This document shows, one piece after another, positions 17,989 through 27,741 of a DNA stretch of 30,452 bases. This stretch comes from Acrasis kona. Its lineage: Eukaryota > Heterolobosea > Eutetramitea > Acrasida > Acrasidae. Where the stretch lies: positions 1 through 30,452 of the forward strand of contig JAOPGA020001690.1 of the NCBI GenBank assembly GCA_026419775.2, given 5' to 3'. Positions within the stretch are counted from its first letter, which is position 1. The number at the start of each line of letters is the position of its first letter. A model generated the notes under the pieces. The model was given only the letters and a program-made list of their open reading frames with translations. It did no database searches and had not been told where the DNA came from. A program made the translations under genes and the position numbers.

Positions 17989-20136
17989 TTGTTTGTTGTT
18001 TCAACATTTGAGCAATATCATCAAGTCACAATTTACAAAAATTTTGTGAGATTCAACCTAATTGTTGAGCTAGCCGATGAAGATCCAAAACGTGCATTAC
18101 ACTTTCTAATTAACAGTTTCCCAACACACTTTTGCAATTGGTATCATCTAATTACCAGTCTCTGCAACGCTATTATCACTACTTTATAGAAGTACAAGAG
18201 TTTCTGTTTGACAAAATTAAACAAGCTCATGACAAAACATTCAATGATCCTATGTTTAACGGATCTGGTTGTAGCAATGATGCAAAGGCACCATTTACTA
18301 GAATCCTTCAGTCTAACAAGTCAACACAACAACAACAAAAATTTGTCAACCCTCAATCATCATCAACGTCAATCATTCAAACTTCATCTACAACCACTAC
18401 AAAAGAACCTTTTTGCAATTACTGTAAACAAAAAGGATATTACAAAGACAACTGTCCTAAAAAGATTCGCAAGACTCTCCTTGCATCACAAAAAGACAAG
18501 AATGTCATCAACATCCAGTCTGTTGTGGCCACACTCTAGCATTCTATTGATGAAGCCACTAAAGTAGAAGACAGTCTGTCCACTCCAACTTCTATACTGA
18601 GCACTACAGCCTATCTTCAATCATCTGATACCGATGCAATCAGACCTAACAATCTACTCCCTGTTTTACCAAGACCACAAGTTAAAATTACTATCGGTGG
18701 CCAAGAATTCCAAGCTTTATTAGACACATATGCAGACTAATCATGTATCTATTCTTCACTGCTTCAGTCATTACCTATCAACTCATATTCAACAATTGAT
18801 GAAACACAACCAATAATGGGTATTGTTCAGGGGTATTGTTCAGTAATTATGTGTCCGCTTGATTCCCTCAATTTCATTTACAACTTTCGTTCATTTGCAA
18901 TCCCGTTTTGTGTTATCAAAGGTACATCTAATTCTATCCTATTAGGATGGAATTTAATCAATTTATTACAAATTCCTTTACCTTCTGTCTATTTTACAAC
19001 ACTTTCTTGACATAGTTAATTTCTTTTGTCGGTTTATACCCCACGTCTCACATATCCTTTCTCCACTAATATCAATCAAATTTGACAAATCTGAAAAATT
19101 TATTTGGAATGACTCATTTGAAAAAATTTATAGACATATCTTCAATTGTCTTTTTTGCACTTCGCTGACAACTGGTTCCTATTAGAGCTCACCTCTGGCG
19201 CTTTAAGAACAGCTATTGGAGGCTGTCTTTATTAAACCATAGATGGTGAGAAGAGATTTTTAGGGTTTTATTCTCGCCTCCTTTGATCATCTGAAAAAAT
19301 TAAACAATCCCTAAGCTAAGCTTGAACTACTAGCATGTAAATCCATGATTGAACACTGGCACTACCATCTTCAAAGAAGACACTTCAAACTTTTCCTTGA
19401 TTCCCAAGCACTTACAAAAGTTTTCAACATCAATGCTAATGGCAAACACAACTGTACTATCGCAGGATGGATTGCAGAACTCTCAAATTATGATTTCGCT
19501 ACATATAACATCCCTGGTTCTGAAAACATTTTGCCAGACCAACTCTCACGCATTCAAGTAGTCTCTGTTCCTTCAACTCCACCACTATCAGAAAAAAAAA
19601 TTAATCAAATTATTTCCAACGCTCACTCTATTGGGCATTTTGGAGCCACAGCAATGTACAATCACATTAACATTACCCGTCAGATAACAAACATCCCTGG
19701 ATTATATGAAAAATGTCTGTCATTTTGCAAACAGTGTCCTATTTGTAGAAAAATCAACAAGTACAGAGTAGGCTACAGTCCGCTCCACAAGCCTGTGTAT
19801 CTACTGCCAATGGAAATTATTCACTAGGACATTTTAGACATGCCAAAAAGTAAATATGGTTTCTGTTATGTTCTTGTTGTTGAAGACAAATTCTCTAGAT
19901 TCTGTTGGCTCCATCCTTGTATTTGGAAAAATTCAGATGAGTGCGCAAAATATCTTCTCCACATAATCTCCAACTTTGGTATTTCATGCACTATAAAGTC
20001 TGACAATGGTGTGAATTTATCAATGAAATTGTTTCTAATATCAACAACTCTCTTCATATTGGTTATAACAAAATTGTTGCTTACAATCATCATGCAAACA
20101 GCTTTTTTGAATGTTGTAATTGTACTTTTTTTATAA
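17989..20136 (+). mobile_element. Ty3/gypsy-like LTR retrotransposon fossil
   Basis: Parts are recognisable in the expected order on the plus strand: a gag end with a CCHC-type zinc knuckle near 18415-18460, an aspartic-protease-like segment near 18700-18760, an RNase H-like stretch with the ILPDQLSRI end near 19330-19560, an integrase zinc-binding module near 19600-19770 and the beginning of an integrase core to about 20136. The gag-protease-RT/RNase H-integrase order marks it as Ty3/gypsy. No LTRs, primer-binding site or convincing reverse-transcriptase core were found. It is thoroughly broken, with on the order of ten or more interruptions, and looks old. Confidence 0.75.
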
Positions 20137-20235
20137 AACAGGGATAAGCCTGAAAGTTTATTAGTAGTTTACAAAACCCCCGTCAATGGTTATTAATGAG
20201 TTACCATACACTAAAATAATATATACAAATCACCA

Positions 20236-20351
20236 AGAAGGTGATTGCTCATGTTCACTATTTGCTTTGAAAACACATTGAGCTGTCCAAATAGAAAGGG
20301 AAGTTTCCATAAGTATAGTTGAGATTTTGCGAAGCACAGAAAGAGGCTTGA
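20236..20351 (-). repeat. Dispersed repeat, conserved coding-like piece, copy 2
   Basis: Matches 11235-11351 on the same strand (minus-strand reading KPLSVLRKISTILMETSLSI, then WTAQCVFKANSEH). It lies between the end of the Ty3/gypsy fossil and a LINE tail. The flanks do not match those of copy 1, so the shared unit is only about 117 bp. The stretch 20352-20479 shows nothing further. Confidence 0.55.
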
Positions 20352-20479
20352 AAACTCTGAAGTGCCTGTTGAATTTATAGAAAGTATCCATACTTACATA
20401 TCCAAGTAAACTAGCATATATGGACCTCTTTCAATTTTCAGGCAGCTCTGACATCTCTTCACTTCCTTCAATTCCATGT

Positions 20480-20690
20480 AGCGTCAAATAATATGGCGCT
20501 CCCCAAAATTCAAAATTGCCTTGAATAACAAACCCAACAGGTTATCTTGGATAACATTATTGATCCTTACCATTGCATCATGTAGTTGGAGTTTATTGTA
20601 ACGACAGTCAAGTAACAAATGTTGCTGGTCTTCATGTAATGAATGAGCTTTTGTTTAATTTGTCTCTGATTGATCTGATATCAACTCTAA
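20480..20690 (-). mobile_element. LINE 3'-end fragment with internal deletion
   Basis: From GCGTCAAATAATATGGCGCT onwards this matches the 3' end of the LINE at 5917-6090, including the coding part of the zf-RVT-like finger. After TTCATGTAATGAATGA it jumps to a segment (GCTTTTGTTTAATTTGTCT) that lies about 100 bases further upstream in the other copy, so an internal deletion has occurred. It shares its exact 3' start with the copy at 5917, which supports that point as the true element end. Confidence 0.7.
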
Positions 20691-21141
20691 AATTCATTCG
20701 TCAATAGCGGGAAGTCTCAGGAATCAGGATCAGTACCCTACCCCCCTGATTGCGATTTTTAAAAAATCATATATAACCACCCCGCATGAAAAATTAGGAC
20801 CTTTTTCAACTGTTCAAAATACATCCAATCAACTGTCGATCGGTTGTTGATCTGCTGTTTAAAATAACAAATCTGCTGTTGATTCCTGCTCCCCTCCCTG
20901 TCAATCTGGGGTGTTAAAAAAAATAGAAAAACATTTTTTGTGTCCTTTTCCATCCTTTTTGAATGCTGAACATCCTCATCCATGGCACTCCTCTTCACAT
21001 GAACCAATCACGCAACCATGTGCCACATATGCGTAGTCTCTATTCTGGCCTCCTATCATGTTGTACTTTTGGTTCATGAAGACAATTCTGCATGTTAATA
21101 GCACCACTATGTATATTCTTATGTGCGCGAACCATCATTCT
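20691..21141. other. No gene seen
   Basis: Mixed sequence with a C-rich run (ACCCTACCCCCC at about 20735) and T-rich tracts. The minus-strand open frame over 21007-20759 has no family resemblance. It is probably the 3' flank of the CACTA-like element. Confidence 0.3.
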
Positions 21142-23735
21142 CTATAGCATGTATTTATGTGTGGTCATCATCGGTACCAGACACCATCTATCATCTCCCA
21201 TGTTCAGTCCAACACATTGATTTCTAATTAATGAAATCGGAATCTTTCTTGTAAGGCTAAACTTGCCCAACTTCTTGCTCACTGTATCAACCATTGCATA
21301 AGCAGCTCCAGTGGTCTTGTCATTTAAGAACTGTTGGATCATGACGTCCCTAAAAGTCTTAGTTATAAATTGATGTGCCTGTTACCATTCATCTGTTGTT
21401 TGAGCAAACAAATCATTGTATACGTTTGATTTCAAAGCGTCCCTTGCCTCATATAATACACCATCCATTTCAAGATGACGATGCGTTGACTGAGACAAAT
21501 TACTAGTCACCTCATTCATCAAAACCGCATCTCTGAGCTCATCATGTAACCGCAAGCCAACATTGTATGTCATTCTCATTATGCCGGAACCTACTTTAGC
21601 AACATCCTGTCATGTTTAGAAATCCATTTGGTAACCAGTTACTTACTTTTATTCTTTGATACTCTAAAAGTTCGGTTCCTTCTATACAACTCTCTCTGTT
21701 TTCTACCATTTGGTACATGTTGATTGATCTAACTGCGGAAACTTGACACATGTATAAACCATGGATGCCCTTCAGTACAATGTGGTTGAGCCCCTCATAT
21801 ATGAAGCAGTTGTAGCACCATATGGGACCATGAAGCAGAACATTATCCACAAAATGGGTGAGGTTGTGCACATTCATGGTGCACTTGTGTTCTCCGTACA
21901 ATTTCGAGAATTTGAGCACAAATAAATTAAGGTTCAATTGCACGGATTTTAAATCTTCCTTCTTGATGGACTTTGACATCAAAACTCTTACCGACTCAAC
22001 AAGCAGAACTAAATGTTCGTAGTACTCAACATCTAAAAATGACTGCAATAATGGGGTTAAATATAACAAGAAAACTAAACACTCCAATGCCTATTGTTTT
22101 AAAGTACAAATGATCAGAATTCACTTACCTTCCAGTAACCGCCATGTTCAATTACCGACCGAACATTTGCAATGCATCACACTTACAATCTTCTGCTCCT
22201 GTAGTAGCTTGTCGAAACTTTTCCAAACAGCGGCTGGCATTCCTCCAAGTTCGCTTGATTTCTGCCAACACTTCAACAACTTTTTCACTATGCCAGACAA
22301 GTTGTGCATTGGATCTATGGATTGACATCCTGCCATACTCCAGTATGGTAGTTCAACCAGCACAGGCACTTGAAGAAGTCCATCGCAATCTATCTCTTGA
22401 CCTTTGTAGTTTCTAATCCATTGGTAGTTTGCTTCTGTCTGTTCATCAGACCTCAACTTGCTTTGGTTAATTACGCCATTCTTTACAATGGTGGGGAAAA
22501 CAACTTTCTTGCCGCAGAGTTTGCCAGGATGATTGCACCAAGAGCATTCTCAGTAAGCATTATAGTTCTTCATACACAAGACCCCTGCTTTAGTTGGAAG
22601 GTCGCACGACAAATTTACAAGACAAGCCCTTACATTCAAAAAACCACCACTCGTATCCATTTCAATTCCCTGATCAAGTAAATTCAAATCTTCAACAAGA
22701 GGTTTGGGATAGATATTGAAGTCAGGTTTTCCCTTACCAAAGTATAAACCACAAAACAGAACATTCACAGCCTTGAACCTTTCCAACGGCCTCATCTCAT
22801 TTACTGTTATAAGGACTAACTCCATCTGTATTCAAAGTAAAAGACAGCCTCCTATTTGTCCTGTTACATTTTCTGCAACTCTCATGTAAGACAAACCACT
22901 GTAAATATCTTCCAATACATTGTCCTGTTTCTTGTACTCACGGCGGTAATATTGACATTTATCGAAAAAGGCCTCATTCTTCAACCGTTTTGCCAAAATT
23001 TGAGAAGGGCATTTGAACAAAAAGTACTGTCTCAGCACATTTCTGCACTTACACATCACATTAGAATATGGAATCTTGCTTGTGTGTGGTCTCTTCACAT
23101 TTGCTTTGCATTTGTCACAAATGTAATGCCGGTCCATGTCGCAGAGGGAATCTCCAAAATACTTCACGAACAAGTACTTTGTTTTTGGAAGAAGCGATCC
23201 CGGTGGTAACAATACTCCTATCACAGCCAAAAGTACATTGATACCATTAAACGGTAGTGACAAACTATGAACAAGAAACAATAACATTGTCATTGTTGTA
23301 AATACTGAAATGCTACATCCAGGATATAATGGTTGTGCAAGATCTTTGTCAGACTCATCAAATTGAACTTGCGGCGACTGAAATGTTTCGTTCTCATTGT
23401 CTTGGGTAAAGATGTGTTTATAATGGTCGAACACTTCTTTGGACTCCAAGTCCTCGTAGAGATCAAAGTCCATTTTGTTTGCAACATGTTGTGAAGGTTT
23501 CTTCATAGCATCATCATCTTCTGGTGGGTCTGAGGATACTTCATCAAACATATTGCTACACTTACTAACATTTGAACTGTCATGTGTCACAGCCGTGTCG
23601 GCTTCCATGAAAGACTCCTCGTTAGTGTCAATTTCGTCTTCATTATGATTTGATAGGTAGGTTTGGATGATTTGTCTTTGATTGTACCTATTGATTATTC
23701 GTCGCTCTTTAGTGTGTACCACTTCATCTTGTGAT
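21142..23735 (-). pseudogene. CACTA/EnSpm-like transposase, decayed
   Basis: Minus-strand pieces follow the order of Tnp2-type (Transposase_21) proteins. They are: an acidic N-terminus; a Cys-rich block (YICDKCKANVKRPH, MCKCR); FFDKCQYYRREYKKQDNVLE with DIYSG; LNTDGVSPY and VNEMRPLERFKAVNVLFCGL; CDLPTKAGVLCMKNYNAY followed by ECSWCNHPGKLCG; SIDPMHNLSGIVKKLLKCW; then past a 38-nt intron WKALECLVFLLYL and MNVHNLTHFVDNVLLHGPIW; and finally GDDRWCLVP. There is an in-frame stop near 22547, a frame change with loss of residues near 22830, another frame change near 22150, and more near 21600 and 21360. The N-terminal frame lacks an ATG. No CACTA tips were found. The TnpD-like role (cutting element ends) is known for the superfamily; this copy is dead. 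Confidence 0.72.
22091..22128 (-). other. 38-nt intron in the CACTA-like transposase
   Basis: Minus-strand donor GTAAGT and acceptor AAACAATAG. Removal joins IEHGGYWK to ALECLVFLLYL in one frame, a continuous match to the expected domain. Confidence 0.68.
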
Positions 23736-23808
23736 CCCGACGTTTATATTTTTAGAATTCTATTATAGATGTGATGGTGCCTTTTTGAGGACAATGTCAA
23801 TTTAGGTA

Positions 23809-23872
23809 TTACCCTTCTACTAACAAGACTGTATTAGACAAAATGCAGCGTTTCAGCGCGTTGCAATTTATT
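23809..23872 (+). repeat. 64-bp direct repeat, copy 1
   Basis: TTACCCTTCTACTAACAAGA... through CAGCGTTTCAGCGC to GCAATTTATT, nearly identical to 24926-24989, differing only around the three bases after CAGCGC. The 1.1-kb distance, same orientation and sharp edges suggest an element end or a short duplicated module. It lies just upstream of the CACTA-like gene. Confidence 0.7.
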
Positions 23873-24679
23873 GCAATCATATACAACTTTCCCGTTACAT
23901 GGGTAGTTTTAGTAAATTTTACTTTTGAAAACATCAGTTTATATGAGCGGGTTAATAAATAAAATAAAATACATTCTTTATCGTAGAGGGTAAATAATAT
24001 TAGTCCTATGGAAATATAATATTTTTTACTGATCATAATAACGCAATGCCATACATCATAGTTAGTGAAGACAGCCATTCATTTGTTTGGGAAAAACCCT
24101 TGAGGTCATAGGGAATTTGCCCATCTGGACACAAAGTGCCATGATCTTTCTCTACCATGTCGTATTGAACAGCTATTCAAATTCTTTTACCATCCATCAG
24201 AACTTAAAAAATGGATGGGTTACAATAACTCATACACGGACATACCCCATCATTTCATCTACATTTGTATTAGTATTAGAATCCAAATGACTGATTTATT
24301 AACACTACTAATCAAGTGTAAAAATCAATCAAGTCACTATGGGTTTTTTATTGATCAAGATAAAGAGAAGGAGAAAAGTGCAATGCTAAGTAAAAATAAT
24401 ATAGAACTCTACAAGCATGCAGTAGAATTAAGAATATACTTCAACTTAGAATTCTATAATTTGACAATGTGCTTATTTGACCATGCAGCACTACATTGCA
24501 GCAATCAATGTAAAGGGTGACCCTAAAATGCTGAATGTTAAAGGTCTCAAATATATAGACATACTATCTGATAGAGCATAAAAAACTGAGACAGATATCA
24601 TATTGAAACATATAGGTATTTTATAATAATAACTACAAAAGTTTATTGAAATCCAAGAAAAAAACAAAGCAATAGGCAT
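23873..24679. other. No recognised gene; one charged open frame
   Basis: A plus-strand frame at 24215-24520 includes HYGFFIDQDKEKEKSAMLSK and reads like ordinary protein, but no domain is apparent and its first part is hydrophobic and doubtful. It might be an exon of an unknown gene. The remainder is AT-rich. Confidence 0.3.
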
Positions 24680-24925
24680 TTACTCCCTCAAATATAATGG
24701 AATTATTTCACCTGGATGCATATGTTGAAATGAGTTCCTATACCATCCTTTCACCATATTATGTGTTATTTTGGACTTTGCTTCTAATAATACTTCGCAC
24801 ATTTGTTCCTTAGTCCATTCTGACCCATCATGATACTCATTCACTTTTTTTTTCATATATCCTTTGAGCCATCCAAATAGTTGTTCTATTGGGTTATACT
24901 CTGGATAGCCACGCAGAACAAAATC
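24680..24925 (-). pseudogene. Tc1/mariner-like (DDE_3) transposase C-terminus
   Basis: The 81-residue minus-strand frame starts DFVLRGYPEYNPIEQLFGWL and continues KGYMKKKVNEYHDG to a natural stop at 24680. The Y-x-P-E-Y-NPIE-x-x-F-x-x-LK signature is the third catalytic (Glu) region of Tc1/mariner and related DDE_3 transposases. Everything upstream is missing. Homology starts exactly at the border of the 64-bp repeat copy 2 (24926), so that module either inserted into or recombined with the transposase gene. Confidence 0.72.
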
Positions 24926-24989
24926 TTACCCTTCTACTAACAAGACTGTATTAGACAAAATGCAGCGTTTCAGCGCATCGCAATTTATT
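24926..24989 (+). repeat. 64-bp direct repeat, copy 2
   Basis: Second copy of 23809-23872, with one edge exactly at the truncated end of the Tc1/mariner-like fragment. Confidence 0.7.
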
Positions 24990-25171
24990 CTCAATTTGAT
25001 CTTCGTCAGGACTGCCCTGGTTCTCTATATCTACATCTTTTAGTAACATTTTTAACAATATTCTACCCTGGTTGTTGGCGCCTTGTTGGGCAACCTCTTT
25101 ATAAGTTTGGTCTACTGGGGGTAAACCAATTCTGGGTGTTCAAGGGATTGTCCCCATTCTTCTTAACATGT
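24951..25171 (-). pseudogene. Unidentified coding-like fragment
   Basis: Minus-strand reading MLRRMGTIP, a stop, then TPRIGLPPVDQTYKEVAQQG followed by ANNQGRILLKMLLKDVDIEN and an acidic stretch, ending in the 64-bp repeat. The composition is that of a real protein, with one in-frame stop near 25140. I recognise no domain. It could be the N-terminal region of the same Tc1/mariner-like element or an unrelated gene piece. Confidence 0.35.
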
Positions 25172-25259
25172 ACCCACGTGAAACATGAAAATATAATATG
25201 AATAGAGAAATACAAATGTGTTACACATGTAAAGTATATAAATAGAATCATTATAATGT

Positions 25260-26180
25260 TTATTGTATCCTATTCTTTATTGCTATAAGGTCATTTTCAA
25301 ATTCTTTATAAATCTCTTCCCAACCACTTTGCTCTCCAAAATTGAATAGTTGACTCAACTTGTTCACTTGACCAGAATTGATGATGATTTTTAGTTCACT
25401 CTCATCAGGGAATAGGATTCTTTGAATCATTAATATAAGCCTGCCAGATTTAATTTGCCTGTACTCACTCGAATTGAACTTGTTCTCACTAAGTTTAGGC
25501 TTTTTGAGTAGCGCTGCTTCAAAAACAATGGCATGATGTACATGGTGCAACCATTTCAAAGTTGTTCTTGCCTTCTTTGTTAAATTGTTGAATTCCGCGA
25601 AATTTGTACGTGCAACCTTTTCATCTTGTACGTCTACCATGATTGCTGGTATCTCGGGGCACTTGATATCATACGACCTCTTAAACTTGACAATCGAATT
25701 AATAAAGTCCTTCATATCAGCAAGACTAACACCCGAACACTTATTTGGATTAAGAGCGTGATCACGGGCTGATATTAATGGGTCTCTTTCATGTCTTAGA
25801 CTACTCGCTGCCTCTTTGTATCCCTCTGCTTTCTCTTGGGCATTCCTTAGGTTTGTATGGTTGTTTTGCATTTGTTCACTAAACAACAAATAATAAATGG
25901 TTCCGTCTAATGATTCAACCACAACATCATAGAAACCTTTGATGACGTCATTAAACTTAATGCGCTTGGGTCCTTCTTCATCCTCTTCGACAAATACCTC
26001 GCGGTTTCTCTTTAATGGAGGTGGGCTACTCGATTCTTGTGAGCTTTCTTCTCTAAATTCCAGCAATTTTAAAGTGTCGAATGTTGATATTGAAACGTCG
26101 TCTTTGTTGTTACTGTCTTGTGATTTTTCATTGTCGGAAGTGTCGTCTTGGTTTAAATCTACAATGATATCTGAGTCTTG
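25260..26180 (-). pseudogene. Unknown acidic protein, copy 2, start codon lost
   Basis: The frame runs from CAAGACTCAGATATC (26180, codon 3 of the intact N-terminus) to a stop at 25260, about 306 aa. The N-terminus (QDSDIIVDLNQDDTSDNEKS) parallels copy 1 at 8775; then come KRNREVFVEEDEEGPKRIKF, a short helical region (NLRNAQEKAEGYKEAASSLR) and a C-terminal domain present only here (FAEFNNLTKKARTTLKWLHH; LILMIQRILFPDESELKIII). No ATG occurs before the middle of the protein, because homology to copy 1 breaks off just before the initiating Met, where piggyBac sequence begins. Without a donated start it should not be translated normally. The family is unknown. DIIVDL next to acids resembles a SUMO-interacting motif. 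Confidence 0.6.
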
Positions 26181-26181
26181 A

Positions 26182-26610
26182 GAGTTTCTGGTTTTGTGGA
26201 TGAGGCCAACCGCTCAATTACATCTGCGTTCTACACACATCGCATCTGTTACTACCAGACAAATCTGTTTGTATTCTTCTTGTGTGTGCTTGGACATCAG
26301 GCATATATGCTGTATAATACTACAAACAACACAAAGCTCAGTCAAGTAAAATATTTTAGAAGGCTTTCAAATGCACTCTGCCCAAGGCAGAAGAATGTTG
26401 TAAAGCATGCATTCAAAAAAACCGAAAGAAAAAAGGGGAAACTGTGTAGTATGCTACTGGTTGCAAAAGAAACAAGGAGTTCCAGTTGAAAAAATTGTAC
26501 NAGCAAGAAGCTGTTTTGGTTGTGATAAGTGTGGAAAATGTATGTGTAGGGCATGCTTTGATTCCTTCAAGCATTGTGAATATTCAGATTCAATAAAACG
26601 TCTTGTGTAG
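26182..26610 (+). pseudogene. piggyBac-like transposase 3' fragment
   Basis: The first frame (from about 26190) reads FVDEANRSITSAFYTHRICY and FLCVLGHQAYMLYNTTNNTK, then FRRLSNALC, matching the piggyBac stretch after the last catalytic Asp (D-x-x-x-Q/N-R... N/HAY-x-LY). A second frame from about 26407 gives the C-terminal cross-brace zinc finger: RGNCVVCYWLQKKQG, CFGCDKCGKCMCRACFDSFK and HCE. The two frames overlap near 26400-26420, so one frameshift is likely. An ambiguous base lies at 26501 within the finger. The 5' three quarters of the gene is missing, and the left edge coincides with the truncated start of the acidic-protein gene. Confidence 0.72.
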
Positions 26611-26976
26611 TCATGTTTTTGTTTGTTCCTTATTAGGATGCCAAAACATGAGTTAAATGACTCATTGACTGCCAAATCAGAATTGGCGGGAGCTTGATTT
26701 GGCTAATTAAGTGTCGATCTGCTGGATTCTCAGCTATCGCGCAGAATAATTTACTTGTATAGTAGCTTTTCTCTGCGGCTTCAACTATAAAAAGAAATTT
26801 TTGGGCTCATCCCCCCAAAAGTCCAACCCAACATCCTGCTCTGTCTCAAACGAAAATTGTATAGAGATATAGCTTGAAAAAAGTTGCCATTGTTAATAGT
26901 TTTTTATCTGCCAAAAATACATTGCCTAAGCCCGCACCTGATTCTGAGAAGCCTGCTTTCTAGGCTTGATTTTGCC
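26611..26976. other. No gene seen
   Basis: Spacer between the piggyBac fragment and the hAT element. Nothing recognisable. Confidence 0.4.
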
Positions 26977-27253
26977 TAGAGCTGCACACAGGTCAGGTGT
27001 CATCCAGGTTTTGATCCGTATCCGTCACCAAAACAGATACAGGTCAGGTTAAGATTAATGTTGTAAAGGATAACCTGATCCCACAACAAAAAAACAGATA
27101 ATATCCGGATGTAGAGGCTTGGAAATATTAGATGTACATGTCCAATAGCATTTATGGATTGGATCACGTTATAGCTTCGTTGAACACAATACAACAAGAC
27201 AAAATTAACAACATGTATAAATAAAACACTTTAATAATGATAGCAACTATTTA

Positions 27254-27550
27254 TCAGTAGAAGCCGTCATTATAAGGAATGTCGACATCATTTGTTGCCC
27301 AATCTAAAAGCTCATTCTGATTCTTCCTTCGCTTTACCTCAGCAGCACGAACAACAGTCATGTTAGGCATTTGTGTAAGAGTCAGGGCAGGTTTGTTCTT
27401 CTCAGATTTTTTCCTCTTTGTTGTACTCAAGGTTATCTTTGGTGTTCTGGGTCTGTTTTTTGGTTGTTCACTCAACTCACTATCACTAATAACAACAACA
27501 ACAGGCTCTATGTCAAGTATGACAATTGGATTGTCTTTAGTACCGCTCAT
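27254..27550 (-). CDS. Small SIM-containing protein inside the hAT element
   Basis: 98 aa from ATG at 27550. The N-terminus has two hydrophobic-acidic motifs, NPIVILDIE and VVVVISDSELSE, both fitting SUMO-interacting motifs (V/I-V/I-x-V/I followed by acids and a Ser in an SD context). A basic Thr/Lys-rich middle (TKRKKSEKNKP) and a short acidic C-terminus (DWATNDVDIPYNDGFY) follow. It is transcribed away from the hAT transposase, with 191 bases between the two ATGs, and lies within the inverted repeats. I infer that it is a second element-encoded protein, perhaps linking the element to SUMOylated chromatin or repair factors. It could instead be a captured host exon. No known family recognised. 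Confidence 0.5.
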   Translation of the reverse strand: MSGTKDNPIVILDIEPVVVVISDSELSEQPKNRPRTPKITLSTTKRKKSEKNKPALTLTQMPNMTVVRAAEVKRRKNQNELLDWATNDVDIPYNDGFY

Positions 27551-27741
27551 TAATGTTTTTTCAAATGTTAGTGAATAGTCAAACAAATACGGTTAAAGTA
27601 GGAACTGTGCGCAGATTGCGCCTGAATTAATTATGGCGCATCAGAGTTTGTTGCAAGCGCAGTTTCAACGCAGACGGTATTTGTTTCCACAACTCTACCC
27701 TTTTCAAATAATAAACAACTATCACACAAAGACTTTATTAA

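Noticed and set aside
20735-20746. C-rich run as a telomere-like or CACTA tip sequence
   Set aside because: There is only one short run, with no tandem repetition and no inverted partner on the other side of the CACTA-like gene.
22110-23209. Plus-strand open frames in the CACTA region
   Set aside because: They are antisense to recognised Tnp2-type motifs and have no family resemblance.
23809-24989. The 64-bp direct repeats as LTRs of a small retroelement
   Set aside because: They are far too short, lack TG...CA ends, and the interior has no primer-binding site or retroelement domain.
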